Notes under the pieces: generated by a model | Told to the model about the DNA's origin: nothing | The model's database searches: none | What the model saw: only the letters and a program-made list of their open reading frames with translations | Origin: Alistipes senegalensis JC50 | GTDB taxonomy: Bacteria > Bacteroidota > Bacteroidia > Bacteroidales > Rikenellaceae | Length of the DNA: 64,000 nucleotides | Reading direction: 5' to 3' | NCBI RefSeq assembly: GCF_025145645.1 | Contig: NZ_CP102252.1 | Coordinates: forward strand, 2,542,001-2,606,000 | Program-made: the position numbers and the translations under genes | Shown: piece by piece, positions 16,979 through 29,714 of the stretch | How positions within the stretch are numbered: the stretch's first letter is position 1 | Layout of the letters: the number at the start of each line of letters is the position of its first letter

Positions 16979-18090
16979 CTTTTTTCCAAAATTTGCAGGG
17001 CCATGCGGCGCATGAAGCCGATGCCCACGTCCAAGGCCCCTTCGTCGGGTGAGAACGTCGCCGTATGGGGCCGTCCGGCTGCGGCGCCCACGCCCAGCCG
17101 GTAGAACAGCGACGGATATTGTCTGCAATAGAAGCCGAAATCCTCGGCCGTGGTCCGCAGCGGCAGCATCTCCACGCCGAGCCCTTCGGCCCGGGCCAGT
17201 GCGACGGCCTTTTTGACCAGCGTTTCGTCGTTCACCACGCAGGGATAGCCGCGGCCGATCTCCACGTCGGTCTGCACGCCGTGGCGTTTGTCGATGTCCG
17301 CCGCGATGATTCCGATGCGGCGGTGGATGATCCCGCGTTCGCGTTCGTCGAACGTGCGCAGCGTCCCTTCCATGTAGACCTCGTCGGGGACGATGTTTGT
17401 CGCCCCGCCGGCCTCCACGCGGCCGATCGACAGCACGCACTCCTCGCCGTTGAGCGCGATGAGGCGCGTCAGCAGTTCGGCGCCCGCCGCCACGGGGTCT
17501 TTGAGCTGCTTGCGCATGGCGCCGTGGCCGCCCGTGCCGTGGATGCGGAAGCGCAGTTCGTCGCTTGCGGCCATGTATTTCCCGGCCCGGAACCCGAGGG
17601 TCCCGACCTCCAGCTGCGGTTCGACGTGCTCGCCCACCACGGCCCGCACGTCGTATCCGTCGAACGGCTTTTCGGCCAGCACCAGCGACGCTCCGCCGGG
17701 GTTGCACTCCTCGCCGGGCTGGAACAGTCCGAAGAGCGTGCCCCGGAAGTCGGGCTCCGCGGCGAACTCTTTCAGGACCCCGAACAGCACCGCGGCGTGC
17801 ACGTCGTGGCCGCAGGCGTGCATCACGCCCTCGTTCTGCGACCGCCATGCGCAGTCGTTCCGCTCGGCGATGGGCAGGGCGTCGGTGTCGGCGCGCAGGA
17901 CGACGGCGCGCCGGTCGCCGGCGGGCGTCTTGCGGCCCTCGATGCGGGCCAGTACGCCGGTGGATGCGATCCGGCGGTGCTCGATGCCCAGCTCCGTGAG
18001 CTGCTGCTCGATGAACGCCGCCGTGCCGTGCTCCCGGAACGAGAGCTCGGGATGCGCATGCAGGTGACGCCGAAATTCGACAGGATTCAT
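16975..18090 (-). CDS. M20 family amidohydrolase (N-acyl-amino-acid amidohydrolase type)
   Basis: The 371-residue protein is a metal-dependent M20D peptidase or amidohydrolase. It starts with FRRHLHAHPELSFREHGTA, a typical opening, and has the metal ligands in HACGHDVHAA (near residue 92) and FQPGEECNPGGA. The usual substrates are N-acetyl or N-acyl amino acids and small amides; the exact one cannot be read from sequence. The gene overlaps rnr by 4 bp. Confidence 0.88.
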   Translation of the reverse strand: MNPVEFRRHLHAHPELSFREHGTAAFIEQQLTELGIEHRRIASTGVLARIEGRKTPAGDRRAVVLRADTDALPIAERNDCAWRSQNEGVMHACGHDVHAAVLFGVLKEFAAEPDFRGTLFGLFQPGEECNPGGASLVLAEKPFDGYDVRAVVGEHVEPQLEVGTLGFRAGKYMAASDELRFRIHGTGGHGAMRKQLKDPVAAGAELLTRLIALNGEECVLSIGRVEAGGATNIVPDEVYMEGTLRTFDERERGIIHRRIGIIAADIDKRHGVQTDVEIGRGYPCVVNDETLVKKAVALARAEGLGVEMLPLRTTAEDFGFYCRQYPSLFYRLGVGAAAGRPHTATFSPDEGALDVGIGFMRRMALQILEKR

Positions 18091-18133
18091 TTTTTTAATT
18101 GATAATTAACCATGAATAATTTAAGAAACACCC

Positions 18134-18238
18134 CGTCATTGCGAGGCATCGCAGATGCCGTGGCAATCGGCTGACAAGTCGTATGGCCGCGGGTCCTGCG
18201 CAGATTCCCACGCTCACATGCGTTCGCTCGGAATGACG
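18134..18238. repeat. 105-bp palindromic MITE-like element
   Basis: The ends are 12-bp inverted repeats, CGTCATTGCGAG and CTCGGAATGACG, matching at 11 of 12 positions. An internal hairpin GGCATC-GCA-GATGCC follows the left end. There is no open frame. The sequence type (CGTCATTGCGAGGC ... CGCTCGGAATGACG) is one I associate with dispersed palindromic repeats in Bacteroidetes and other genomes. It lies between metF and the M20 gene in AT-rich flanks. Confidence 0.7.
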
Positions 18239-18276
18239 AAAAAAATTATTCATTACTCGATTTTTCATTTTTACTG

Positions 18277-19229
18277 TTAGAAAATCGTGTTGACGATTTT
18301 CTGAATGTTCGTCGTGCGGCTCATCGTGTAGTAGTGCAGGACGGGCACGCCCGCGGCCATCAGTTCGCGGCTCTGGGCGATGGCCCATTCGGTGCCCACT
18401 TCGCGCACGTCGTCCGGATGCGCCTTCGCCTCGCGCACCAGCTCTTCGGGCAGCTCCACGCCGAATGTTTCGGGGAGGATCTCCAGGTGGCGGAGCGTCG
18501 AGATGGGCTTGATGCCGGGGATGATCGGCACCCCGATCCCCGCCTCGCGGCAGCGGCGCACGAAATCGAAGTATTTGCGGTTGTCGAAGAACATCTGCGT
18601 CACGACGTACTCGGCCCCGGCGTCGATCTTGTCCTTCAGCCGGATGATGTCCGAGGTGATGTCGCGGGCTTCGGCGTGCACCTCGGGATAGCCCGCCACG
18701 CCGATCGAGAATTTCGAGTGGTGGCACTCCTCGACCTCGCCGTCGATGAATTTTCCGCGGTTCATGTCCGCGATCTGCCTCACGAGGTCCACGGCGTGCG
18801 AGTGGCCCTGGGGGTGGGGCATGAAGCGTTTTTCGTTCTGCGACTTGTCGCCGCGCAGCGCCAGCACGTTGTGCAGCCCGAGGAAGTCCATGTCGATGAG
18901 CGTGTCCTCGATGTCGTACTTCGACAGCCCGCCGCAGATCAGGTGCGGAACCACCTCCACGCCGTACCGGTGCTGGATGGCCGCCGAGATGCCGACCGTT
19001 CCGGGACGGCGTCGCACGACGTGCCATTCGATGCTTCCGTCCTCGCGCTCGGTCTCCTTGATCCCCTCGCGGTGGAACGTGATGTTGACATAGGCCGGGT
19101 CGAAGTCCATCAGCGGCTCCACGGCGGCGAATATCTTCTGCATGCCGTCCCCCTTGAGCGGCGGCAGCAGCTCGAAAGCGAAGCGCGTGCGCCCGGTGGC
19201 CACCGCTTCGTTGATGATCTCTACGACGT

Positions 19230-19233
<4 letters not shown>
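18277..19233 (-). CDS. metF: Methylenetetrahydrofolate reductase
   Basis: The 318-residue flavoprotein reduces 5,10-methylene-THF to 5-methyl-THF, the methyl donor used by the MetH enzyme encoded just upstream. FAFELLPPLKGDGMQ at the N-terminus corresponds to the family motif with the catalytic glutamate. NVLALRGDKSQNE and VTQMFFDNRKYFDFVRRC are also conserved. The ATG at 19233 overlaps the metH stop codon (ATGA). An inverted repeat (AGAAAATCG / CGATTTTCT) forms the last codons and might help end the transcript. Confidence 0.94.
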
Positions 19234-22844
<3,611 letters not shown>

Positions 22845-23660
22845 TTATCGCTCGATTAGTTCTATTTCGAAGAGTTTCGGCCAGTTCTTGCCCGTCACGA
22901 AGATCCGTTTCCCGGCGGCGTCGTAGGCGATGCCGTTGAGCACGTCGGTCGTCGGGGCGATCTCCTCCTCGGAAAGCAGTCCCGACAGGTCTGCGACCCC
23001 CTCCACGACGCCCGTCGCGGGATCGACGATCACGATCCGGTCGGTGGTGTAGACGTTGGCCCAGATCCGGCCCCCGATCCATTCCAGTTCGTTGAGGTAG
23101 TTGACCGGAGCCCCTTGGAAGGTCACCGTCACGCGCTTTTCGCGGCGGAACGTCGCGGGGTCCACCGTGTAGATGCTGGCCGTACCGTCGGACATGTAGA
23201 GCTTCTCGCCGTCGGTCGTGAGGCCCCAGCCCTCGCCCGGATAGCGGTGGTCGCGGATTTTGCGCAGTTTGCCGTCTTTCAGCGAATAGACGTGCGCCGT
23301 GTTCGACTGCCAGGTGAGCTGGAAGAGTTCGTCGCCCACGCGGGCGATCCCCTCGCCGAACTCCGAGCGGGGCAGACGTGCCAGCACGTCGGTCCTGCCG
23401 GTCTCGGGATCGACGGTCTGTATGCGCGATTCGCCGTATTGTCCCGTTCCCTCCCACAGCAGGCCGTCGTCGTAATACAGCCCCTGCGTGTAGGCTGTCG
23501 TCGAGTGGGGATAGGTCGCCGCGATGCGGTAGGTGTATGTCTTGGGCTGCACTTGTGCGACTGTCGGGGCCGTCTGCGCGGGGCGTTTGGAGCGCGCCGC
23601 GGAGCCGCCGCATGCCGGGAGCAGCAGCAGGGAAAGCAGGAATATGAAGATCGTTTTCAT
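22845..23660 (-). CDS. Glutaminyl-peptide cyclotransferase-like lipoprotein
   Basis: The 271-residue protein starts with a lipoprotein signal peptide (MKTIFIFLLSLLLLPACGG; lipobox cysteine at residue 17). The rest is a beta-propeller of the bacterial and plant type of glutaminyl cyclase (PF05096), with YTQGLYYDDGLLWEGTGQYG, GEGIARVGDELFQLTW and LNELEWIGGRIWANVY. Enzymes of this family form N-terminal pyroglutamate. The stop codon abuts metH. I rejected an upstream extension of 85 codons because it runs through promoter-bearing repeats. Confidence 0.88.
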   Translation of the reverse strand: MKTIFIFLLSLLLLPACGGSAARSKRPAQTAPTVAQVQPKTYTYRIAATYPHSTTAYTQGLYYDDGLLWEGTGQYGESRIQTVDPETGRTDVLARLPRSEFGEGIARVGDELFQLTWQSNTAHVYSLKDGKLRKIRDHRYPGEGWGLTTDGEKLYMSDGTASIYTVDPATFRREKRVTVTFQGAPVNYLNELEWIGGRIWANVYTTDRIVIVDPATGVVEGVADLSGLLSEEEIAPTTDVLNGIAYDAAGKRIFVTGKNWPKLFEIELIER

Positions 23661-23682
23661 CGTTCGGGGCAAATATAGCCTA

Positions 23683-23809
23683 CAAAGGTACGAAAAAAGC
23701 CGGATGGTTCCAAAACCGAATTGCGCACGGTTCGGCAAAACCTCCCGACTGATAAAAGGGGCGTTTACGATTTCAAAGATATGAAAAAGCCGGACGGTTC
23801 CAAAAAGCC
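23683..23809 (-). repeat. Promoter-bearing repeat upstream of the cyclotransferase-metH-metF unit
   Basis: One unit spans 23683-23773 and a partial second unit spans 23774-23809. On the minus strand each reads GGAACCnTCCGGCTTTTT followed by a -7 box: TACCTTTG ending at 23684 and TATCTTTG ending at 23775. In the first, TTTTG lies 20 bp upstream of the -7 box. The sequence belongs to the same family as the repeat upstream of coaD (89-298), and the orientation relative to the downstream gene is the same. Confidence 0.75.
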
Positions 23810-23837
23810 ATAATTTCACCATATATAGAGAAATGTC

Positions 23838-23868
23838 TTGCCGGAAACGGAATAATTTCGTATCTTTG
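23838..23868 (+). promoter_or_regulatory. Promoter of tig
   Basis: TTG (23838-23840), 20 bp spacer, TATCTTTG (23861-23868). This is a complete Bacteroidetes housekeeping promoter, 52 bp before the tig ATG. It is divergent from the cyclotransferase promoters. Confidence 0.8.
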
Positions 23869-23920
23869 CCTCCCGATTCTGGGCGCAAAAACAAAGAATA
23901 ACAAATATAATTCATTCATT

Positions 23921-25246
23921 ATGAACATTGTAAGAGAACAACGCGGCGAGAATAACTCGCTGATCCGCGTGACTGTCGGCGAGGCCGATTACGGACAGGA
24001 GGTCGAGAAGGCCCTGCGCGAGTACAAGCGCAAGGCCAATATCCCCGGTTTCCGCCCGGGCATGGTGCCGATGGGGCTTGTCAAGAAGATGTACGGCAAG
24101 GGCGTCCTGGCCGAGCAGTCGTACCGCAAGGCGTCGAACGCCGCTTTCGAGTATCTCGAAAAGGAGAAGATCGACTACCTGGGCGACGTGATCCCCTCGG
24201 AGGAGCAGGGCGATTTCGATTTCGACAACGCCACGGAGTTCGAATTCGTGTTCGAGATCGGCGAGGCTCCCGCCGTCAACCTGGAGCTCTCCGACAAGGA
24301 TAAGCTGACTTATAGCAAGATCAAGGTGGACAAGAAGATGCACGACGACTACCGTTCGAACTACCTGCGCCGCTTCGGCCGTCTGGTGGACGCCGACAAG
24401 GTGACTTCGGACGAGGCGCTGACCGTGACGCTCGACAACGGCGAGATGAACGTGGCCGACGCCTACGTGGGTCTGATCTCGATGACGGACGAGGAGCGCA
24501 AGCCGTTCGTCGGCAAGAAGGTCGGCGCCAAGATGAAGGTCAATCTCAACGAACTCTACAAGAATCCCGCCCAGCGCGCCGCCTGCCTGCAAGTCAAGGA
24601 GAACGAACTGGAGGGCATCAACCCCGAATTCGAGCTGGAAATCACCAAGATCCGCAAGTTCGCCGAACCGGAGTTGAACGAGGAGTTCTTCAAGATGGCT
24701 TTCCCGCAGGGCGGAGTGACCGACGAGGCCGGGTTCGACAAGTTCATCGACGCTCAGATCGAAAGCGAGCTGCGCCGCGAGAGCGACTACCTCTTCACGA
24801 TGCAGCTGCGTGACTACCTCGTCAAGAAAGCCGGGCTGAAGATGCCCGAGGCGTTCCTCAAACGCTGGCTCTACACCATCAACGAGGGCAAGTTCTCGAT
24901 GGAGGACATCGAGAAGGATTTCGACCAGTTCCTGAAAATGTTCACCTGGAACTACCTCCAGAAGCATTTCATCAAGGCCGACAACCTCTCCGTGACGAAA
25001 GAGGAGGCATTGGCCGAGGCCAAGGCGCTGGCCGCCGCGCAGTTCGCGCAGTACGGCATGCCGTCGGCTCCGGACGAGATGCTGGCCGACTATGCCGGGA
25101 AGATTCTCGCGGACAAGGATCAGGGTCAGAAGATCTACGAGAAGCTCTACGAAGTGAAGGTCGTCGAGGATGTCAAATCGAAGATCAAGGTGACGGAAAA
25201 AGCCGTATCTGCCGACGATTTCGCTAAATTGGCCAAGGAGCTTTAG
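23921..25246 (+). CDS. tig: Trigger factor
   Basis: The 441-residue chaperone binds ribosomes and folds nascent chains. The N-terminal ribosome-binding tail contains IPGFRPGMVPMGLVKKMYG, the Bacteroidetes version of GFRxGxxP. The peptidyl-prolyl isomerase-like domain (about 150-240) is much diverged in this phylum, and the C-terminal helical arms fill the remainder. It precedes clpP and clpX, an arrangement shared by many bacteria. Confidence 0.92.
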   Translation: MNIVREQRGENNSLIRVTVGEADYGQEVEKALREYKRKANIPGFRPGMVPMGLVKKMYGKGVLAEQSYRKASNAAFEYLEKEKIDYLGDVIPSEEQGDFDFDNATEFEFVFEIGEAPAVNLELSDKDKLTYSKIKVDKKMHDDYRSNYLRRFGRLVDADKVTSDEALTVTLDNGEMNVADAYVGLISMTDEERKPFVGKKVGAKMKVNLNELYKNPAQRAACLQVKENELEGINPEFELEITKIRKFAEPELNEEFFKMAFPQGGVTDEAGFDKFIDAQIESELRRESDYLFTMQLRDYLVKKAGLKMPEAFLKRWLYTINEGKFSMEDIEKDFDQFLKMFTWNYLQKHFIKADNLSVTKEEALAEAKALAAAQFAQYGMPSAPDEMLADYAGKILADKDQGQKIYEKLYEVKVVEDVKSKIKVTEKAVSADDFAKLAKEL

Positions 25247-25264
25247 ATTTAGCGGGATTTTGTG

Positions 25265-25272
25265 TATCTTTG
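25265..25272 (+). promoter_or_regulatory. -7 promoter box upstream of the clpP leader
   Basis: TATCTTTG lies 18 bp after the tig stop codon and about 245 bp before clpP. No good -33 box is visible at the standard spacing. If active, it would give clpPX a long structured leader. Confidence 0.55.
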
Positions 25273-25500
25273 GACTTTGCAGGCGTGATGTTTGCAAAGT
25301 CCTTTGTGCTTTGTGCCTGAAGAAGGCACTCTTAGGGGTGGCAGGAGGCCCGCCCGCCTAAGAAGCGGGTTTTAGAGGGCGATGGGCGGTCAGGGTGCTG
25401 TAACCGGTTTTGCCCGCCCGCTTAAGAAGCGGGTTTTAGAAGACGATGGGAAGCCGAGTGCTTACAGCCGGTTTTGCCCGCTTCCGACGGATGAATGAAA
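25273..25500 (+). repeat. Structured leader with tandem ~62-bp hairpin repeats before clpP
   Basis: In order it has a 9-bp inverted repeat GACTTTGCA / TGCAAAGTC (25273-25302), a hairpin GTGCCT-GAAGA-AGGCAC (25313-25329), and two tandem units at 25353-25416 and 25417-25476 with a partial third from 25477. Each unit starts with a terminator-like hairpin, for example CCCGCTT-AAG-AAGCGGG followed by TTTT, and ends in CCGGTTTTGCC. No open frame is supported. It may be an attenuating or stabilising leader for clpPX, or part of the tig terminator. Confidence 0.65.
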
Positions 25501-25517
25501 AGTAAATAGATACAACT

Positions 25518-26186
25518 ATGTCAGAATTTGAAAAATACGCACGGAACCACTGCGGTATCAGCTCGCTGAAACTGCACGATTTCCAGTCGATAAGCTCGGC
25601 CTACGTGTCGCCGACGATCATCGAGGAACGCCAGCTGAACATCGCTACGATGGATGTCTTCTCGCGTCTGATGATGGACCGCATCATCTTCCTCGGCGCA
25701 CCGATCTACGACGATGCGGCCAACATCATCCAGGCCCAGCTGCTGTTCCTCGAATCGGTCGATCCCGACAAGGACATCCAGATCTACATCAACTCGCCCG
25801 GCGGATCGGTTTCGGCCGGACTGGGCATCTACGACACGATGCAGCTGGTGAACTCCGACGTGGCGACCATCTGCACGGGCCTCGCGGCCTCGATGGGCGC
25901 CGTGCTGCTCACGGCGGGCGCCAAGGGCAAGCGTTCGGCGCTGCCGCACTCGCGGGTGATGATCCATCAGCCGCTGGGCGGTGCCCAGGGGCAGGCTTCG
26001 GACATCGAGATCACGGCGCGCGAGATCATGAAGACCAAGCGCGAGCTGTACGAGATTCTCGCGGCCCATTCGGGCGTCTCGGTGAAGAAGATCGAGAAGG
26101 ACGCCGACCGCGACTACTGGCTTTCGGCCCGCGAGGCCAAGGACTACGGCCTGATCGACGAGGTGCTCTCCAAACGCGAAAAGTAA
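25518..26186 (+). CDS. clpP: ATP-dependent Clp protease proteolytic subunit
   Basis: The 222-residue serine protease has the catalytic serine in GLAASMGAVLLTAG, the histidine in SRVMIHQPLGGAQGQA, and the aspartate near DRDYWLSAREAKDYGLIDEV. IYINSPGGSVSAGLGIYDTM is the substrate-binding strand with the oxyanion-hole glycines. ClpP forms the degradation chamber that works with ClpX, whose gene follows after 5 bp. Confidence 0.96.
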   Translation: MSEFEKYARNHCGISSLKLHDFQSISSAYVSPTIIEERQLNIATMDVFSRLMMDRIIFLGAPIYDDAANIIQAQLLFLESVDPDKDIQIYINSPGGSVSAGLGIYDTMQLVNSDVATICTGLAASMGAVLLTAGAKGKRSALPHSRVMIHQPLGGAQGQASDIEITAREIMKTKRELYEILAAHSGVSVKKIEKDADRDYWLSAREAKDYGLIDEVLSKREK

Positions 26187-26191
26187 ACCGC

Positions 26192-27457
26192 ATGGCACAG
26201 AAGAACAATCATAAGAACGGCGGCGACTGCTGCTCGTTCTGCGGCGCCAAGCGCTCGGACGTGGAGATCATGTTCCAGGGTGCGGACGGCGCCAATATCT
26301 GCAACAAATGTATCGAGAACGGCTATAAGATCATCGTTGACAACGACATCGCCACCGAACAGCGCCGCCGGGGAACGGCGGCTCCGCTGAAGATGGAGGA
26401 GTTGTTGAAACCGGCGCAGATCAAGGAGTTCCTCGATCAGTACGTCATCGGGCAGGATGCCGCCAAACGCTATATGTCGGTGGCGGTCTACAACCACTAC
26501 AAGCGGCTGTTGTACGCCCCGAAGGAGGACGAAGTGGAGATCGACAAGTCGAACATCGTGCTGGTGGGTCCGACGGGCACGGGCAAGACGCTGATGGCCC
26601 GCACGATCGCCAAGCTGCTGAAGGTGCCCTTCACGATCGTCGATGCGACGGTCCTGACCGAAGCGGGCTACGTGGGCGAGGATGTCGAGAGCATCCTTTC
26701 GCGGTTGTTGCAGGTCGCCGACTACAACGTCGAGCAGGCCGAGCGCGGCATCGTCTTCATCGACGAGATCGACAAGATCGCCCGCAAGGGCGACAACCCC
26801 TCGATCACGCGCGACGTGTCGGGCGAAGGCGTGCAGCAGGCCCTGCTGAAGATTCTCGAAGGAACGGTGGTCAACGTTCCGCCGCAGGGCGGGCGCAAGC
26901 ACCCCGAGCAGAAATTCATTCAAGTCGATACGCGCAACATTCTCTTCATCTGCGGCGGCGCCTTCGACGGCATCGAGAAGAAGATCGCCCAGCGGCTGAA
27001 CACCCGGGCGATGGGTTACGGGCGTCTGAATGCCGATCCCGTGGACCGTTCGAACCTGATGCAGTATGTCACGCCGCAGGATTTGAAGTCGTTCGGGCTG
27101 ATCCCCGAGCTGGTGGGGCGTCTCCCGGTGCTGACCTACATGCAGCCGCTGGAGCGCGCCGCGCTGCGGTCGATCCTCACCGAGCCGAAGAACGCCATCG
27201 TCAAGCAGTACAAGCGGCTGTTCGAGCTGGACGGCGTGAAGCTCTCGTTCGACGACGAGGCGCTGGACTACATCGTTGACAAGGCTGTCGAGTTCAAACT
27301 CGGGGCCCGCGGTCTGCGTTCGATCTGCGAGGCGATCATGATGGACACGATGTTCGACATCCCTTCGACCGACACCCGGAAATTCACCGTTACTTTGCCT
27401 TATGCAAAGAAAAAGATAGAAAAAGCAAATATTTTGGAGCTAAAACAAGTCGGATAG
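26192..27457 (+). CDS. clpX: ATP-dependent Clp protease ATP-binding subunit ClpX
   Basis: The 421-residue AAA+ unfoldase has an N-terminal zinc-binding domain with four cysteines (CSFCGAKRSDVE and CNKC), Walker A GPTGTGKT (near residue 127), Walker B VFIDEIDKIARKG, and the GYVGEDVES pore-loop region. It recognises tagged proteins and feeds them to ClpP. An IGF-type ClpP-contact loop is expected around residues 260-275. Confidence 0.97.
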   Translation: MAQKNNHKNGGDCCSFCGAKRSDVEIMFQGADGANICNKCIENGYKIIVDNDIATEQRRRGTAAPLKMEELLKPAQIKEFLDQYVIGQDAAKRYMSVAVYNHYKRLLYAPKEDEVEIDKSNIVLVGPTGTGKTLMARTIAKLLKVPFTIVDATVLTEAGYVGEDVESILSRLLQVADYNVEQAERGIVFIDEIDKIARKGDNPSITRDVSGEGVQQALLKILEGTVVNVPPQGGRKHPEQKFIQVDTRNILFICGGAFDGIEKKIAQRLNTRAMGYGRLNADPVDRSNLMQYVTPQDLKSFGLIPELVGRLPVLTYMQPLERAALRSILTEPKNAIVKQYKRLFELDGVKLSFDDEALDYIVDKAVEFKLGARGLRSICEAIMMDTMFDIPSTDTRKFTVTLPYAKKKIEKANILELKQVG

Positions 27458-27516
27458 CTTCTTTTTGATTACCTTTACCGGGAAGATTTTGAAATAAAAA
27501 ATAAAAACACTAATTC

Positions 27517-29550
27517 ATGTCAACAACGAACTCGAAACTGACGCGCGTAGCCGACAACATCCGCATCCTGTCGGCCGCAATGGTCGAAAAGGCGAAGTCG
27601 GGCCACCCCGGCGGCGCTATGGGCGGTGCCGATTTCATCACGGTGCTCTTCGCGGAATTCCTGCGCTACGATCCCGACAATATGACTTATCCCTACCGTG
27701 ACCGCTTCTTCCTCGATCCGGGCCACATGTCGCCGATGCTCTATTCGACGCTGGCGCTGGCGGGGCATTATTCGACCGAGGATTTGCAGTCGCTGCGCCA
27801 GTGGGGCAGCGTGACGCCGGGCCACCCCGAGGTGGACGTGCTGCGCGGCGTGGAGAACACCTCGGGCCCGCTGGGGCAGGGGCACGCTATGGCTTTGGGC
27901 GCTGCCATCGCGGAGCGTTTCATGGCCGCGCGCTTCGGCGAGTGGATGGCGCACAAGACCTATGCCTATATCTCGGACGGCGCCGTCGAGGAGGAGATTT
28001 CGCAGGGCGTGGGCCGCATCGCCGGCCATCTGGGCCTGTCGAACTTCGTGATGTACTACGACTCGAACAACATCCAGCTCTCGACGAAGGTCGATGAGGT
28101 GATGACCGAGAACGTGGCCATGAAATACGAGGCATGGGGTTGGAACGTGCTGTCGATCGATGGACACAACATCAACGAGATCCGCGAGGCGCTCGTCGCC
28201 GCCGAGAGTGAGACGGAGCGTCCGACGCTCATCATCGGCCGTACGGTCATGGGCAAGGGTGCCAAAGGCCCCGCCGGGGAGAGTTTCGAGCACAAGGTTT
28301 CGACCCACGGCCAGCCGCTGACGGCCGCCGGAGCCGATTTCGCCGCTACGGTGAAGAATCTGGGCGGCGATCCGGAGAATCCGTTCGCCATCTTCGAGGA
28401 GAGCCGCGAGGTCTTCGCCGAGCGCCGCGAGGCATTGAAGGAGTGGGCTGCCAAGCAGGCCGCCGTCGAGAAGTCGTGGCGGACCGAGCACAAGGACCTG
28501 GCGCGCAAGCTCGACGATTTCCTTTCGGGCAAACTCCCCGAGATCGACTATAAGTCCGTCGAGGTGAAGGCCGGGGTGGCCACGCGTGCCGCTTCGGCTG
28601 CGGTGCTGGGCGTCTATGCCGAGAAGATCGACAACATGATCGTCGCTTCGGCCGACCTGTCGAACTCGGACAAGACCGACGGATTCCTGAAGAAGACCAA
28701 GGCGTTCACGAAGGGCGATTTCTCCGGTAAATTCTTCCAGGCGGGCGTCTCGGAGCTGACGATGGCCTGCGTGATGAACGGCATGGCGCTGCACGGCGGT
28801 GTGATCCCCGTCTGCGGCACGTTCTTCGTCTTCTCGGACTACATGAAGCCGGCCGTGCGCCTCTCGGCGCTGATGCGTCTGCACGTGATCTATGTCTGGA
28901 CGCACGACTCGTTCCGCGTGGGCGAGGATGGTCCTACGCATCAGCCCGTGGAGCATGAGGCGCAGATCCGCCTGATGGAGCATCTGAAAAACCACCACGG
29001 CGAGCGTTCGATGGTCGTGCTGCGTCCGGCCGACGGCGAAGAGACCGTCATGGCGTGGAAACTGGCCGTCGAGGAGCACCGCCCCGTGGCGCTGGTTCTC
29101 TCGCGTCAGAACATCAAGAACCTGCCGACGCTGGGCGACAGCCGCCGCGAGGAGGCCGCACAGGTCGCCAAGGGCGGTTATGTGGTGATGGACGCTGCCA
29201 AACCCGCCGTGGTGCTGGTCGCCACGGGTTCGGAGGTCTCGACGCTGGTCGAAGGCGCCGAGCTGCTGGCTGCGGAGGGTATTCCGGTCCGCGTGGTGAG
29301 CGTTCCGAGCGAGGGGCTGTTCCGCGACCAGCCCAAATCGTACCAGGAGAGCGTGTTGCCCGTGGGCGTTGCGCGTTACGGCATGACCTCGGGGCTGCCG
29401 ATCAACCTGCTGGGCCTCGTGGGCGAGAAGGGAACGATTCACGGTCTGGACCATTTCGGCTACTCGGCGCCCTACACGGTGCTCGACGAGAAGTTCGGCT
29501 ACAACGGGGCTACCGTCGCCGCCGAAGTGAAGAAGATGCTCGGGAAATAG
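27517..29550 (+). CDS. tkt: Transketolase
   Basis: The 677-residue enzyme transfers two-carbon units in the pentose phosphate pathway using thiamine diphosphate. It has KSGHPGGAMGGADF at the N-terminus, GPLGQGHAMALGAA, the ThDP motif YISDGAVEEEISQGVGR, HDSFRVGEDGPTHQPVEH in the pyrimidine domain, and DHFGYSAPYTVLDEKFG in the C-terminal domain. A TACCTTTA box lies about 45 bp upstream. The last ten codons (AEVKKMLGK plus stop) are repeated twice more beyond the gene. Confidence 0.97.
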   Translation: MSTTNSKLTRVADNIRILSAAMVEKAKSGHPGGAMGGADFITVLFAEFLRYDPDNMTYPYRDRFFLDPGHMSPMLYSTLALAGHYSTEDLQSLRQWGSVTPGHPEVDVLRGVENTSGPLGQGHAMALGAAIAERFMAARFGEWMAHKTYAYISDGAVEEEISQGVGRIAGHLGLSNFVMYYDSNNIQLSTKVDEVMTENVAMKYEAWGWNVLSIDGHNINEIREALVAAESETERPTLIIGRTVMGKGAKGPAGESFEHKVSTHGQPLTAAGADFAATVKNLGGDPENPFAIFEESREVFAERREALKEWAAKQAAVEKSWRTEHKDLARKLDDFLSGKLPEIDYKSVEVKAGVATRAASAAVLGVYAEKIDNMIVASADLSNSDKTDGFLKKTKAFTKGDFSGKFFQAGVSELTMACVMNGMALHGGVIPVCGTFFVFSDYMKPAVRLSALMRLHVIYVWTHDSFRVGEDGPTHQPVEHEAQIRLMEHLKNHHGERSMVVLRPADGEETVMAWKLAVEEHRPVALVLSRQNIKNLPTLGDSRREEAAQVAKGGYVVMDAAKPAVVLVATGSEVSTLVEGAELLAAEGIPVRVVSVPSEGLFRDQPKSYQESVLPVGVARYGMTSGLPINLLGLVGEKGTIHGLDHFGYSAPYTVLDEKFGYNGATVAAEVKKMLGK

Positions 29551-29693
29551 CTGTCATTGACAGACCTTCGGCGGCAACGATTTTTAGTGCCGCCGAAGTG
29601 AAGAAGATGCTCGGGAAATAGTTGTCATTGACAGACCTTCGGCGGCAACGATTTTTAGTCGCCGCCGAAGTGAAGAAGATGCTCGGGAAGTAA
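29518..29693 (+). repeat. Triplicated 3' end of tkt (71-72 bp tandem units)
   Basis: Three near-identical units start with GCCGCCGAAG at 29518, 29589 and 29661. Each re-encodes the last residues AEVKKMLGK and a stop codon. The first two also contain CTTCGGCGGC (29566-29575, 29637-29646), the exact reverse complement of the unit start, followed by AACGATTTTT. Each full unit could therefore fold into a long hairpin with a T-run, and the arms of different units can pair with each other. Confidence 0.85.
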
Positions 29694-29714
29694 TACCTAT
29701 TATATATTGTGCAG

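Noticed and set aside
14861..17104. A 747-codon plus-strand frame opposite rnr
   Set aside because: It is a shadow of the RNase R gene; the His/Val/Arg-rich translation has no family likeness.
23661..23920. N-terminal extension of the glutaminyl cyclase-like gene to 23915, or a riboswitch here
   Set aside because: The extension passes through two promoter boxes and lies before a clear lipoprotein signal peptide; no cobalamin or SAM aptamer motifs were found.
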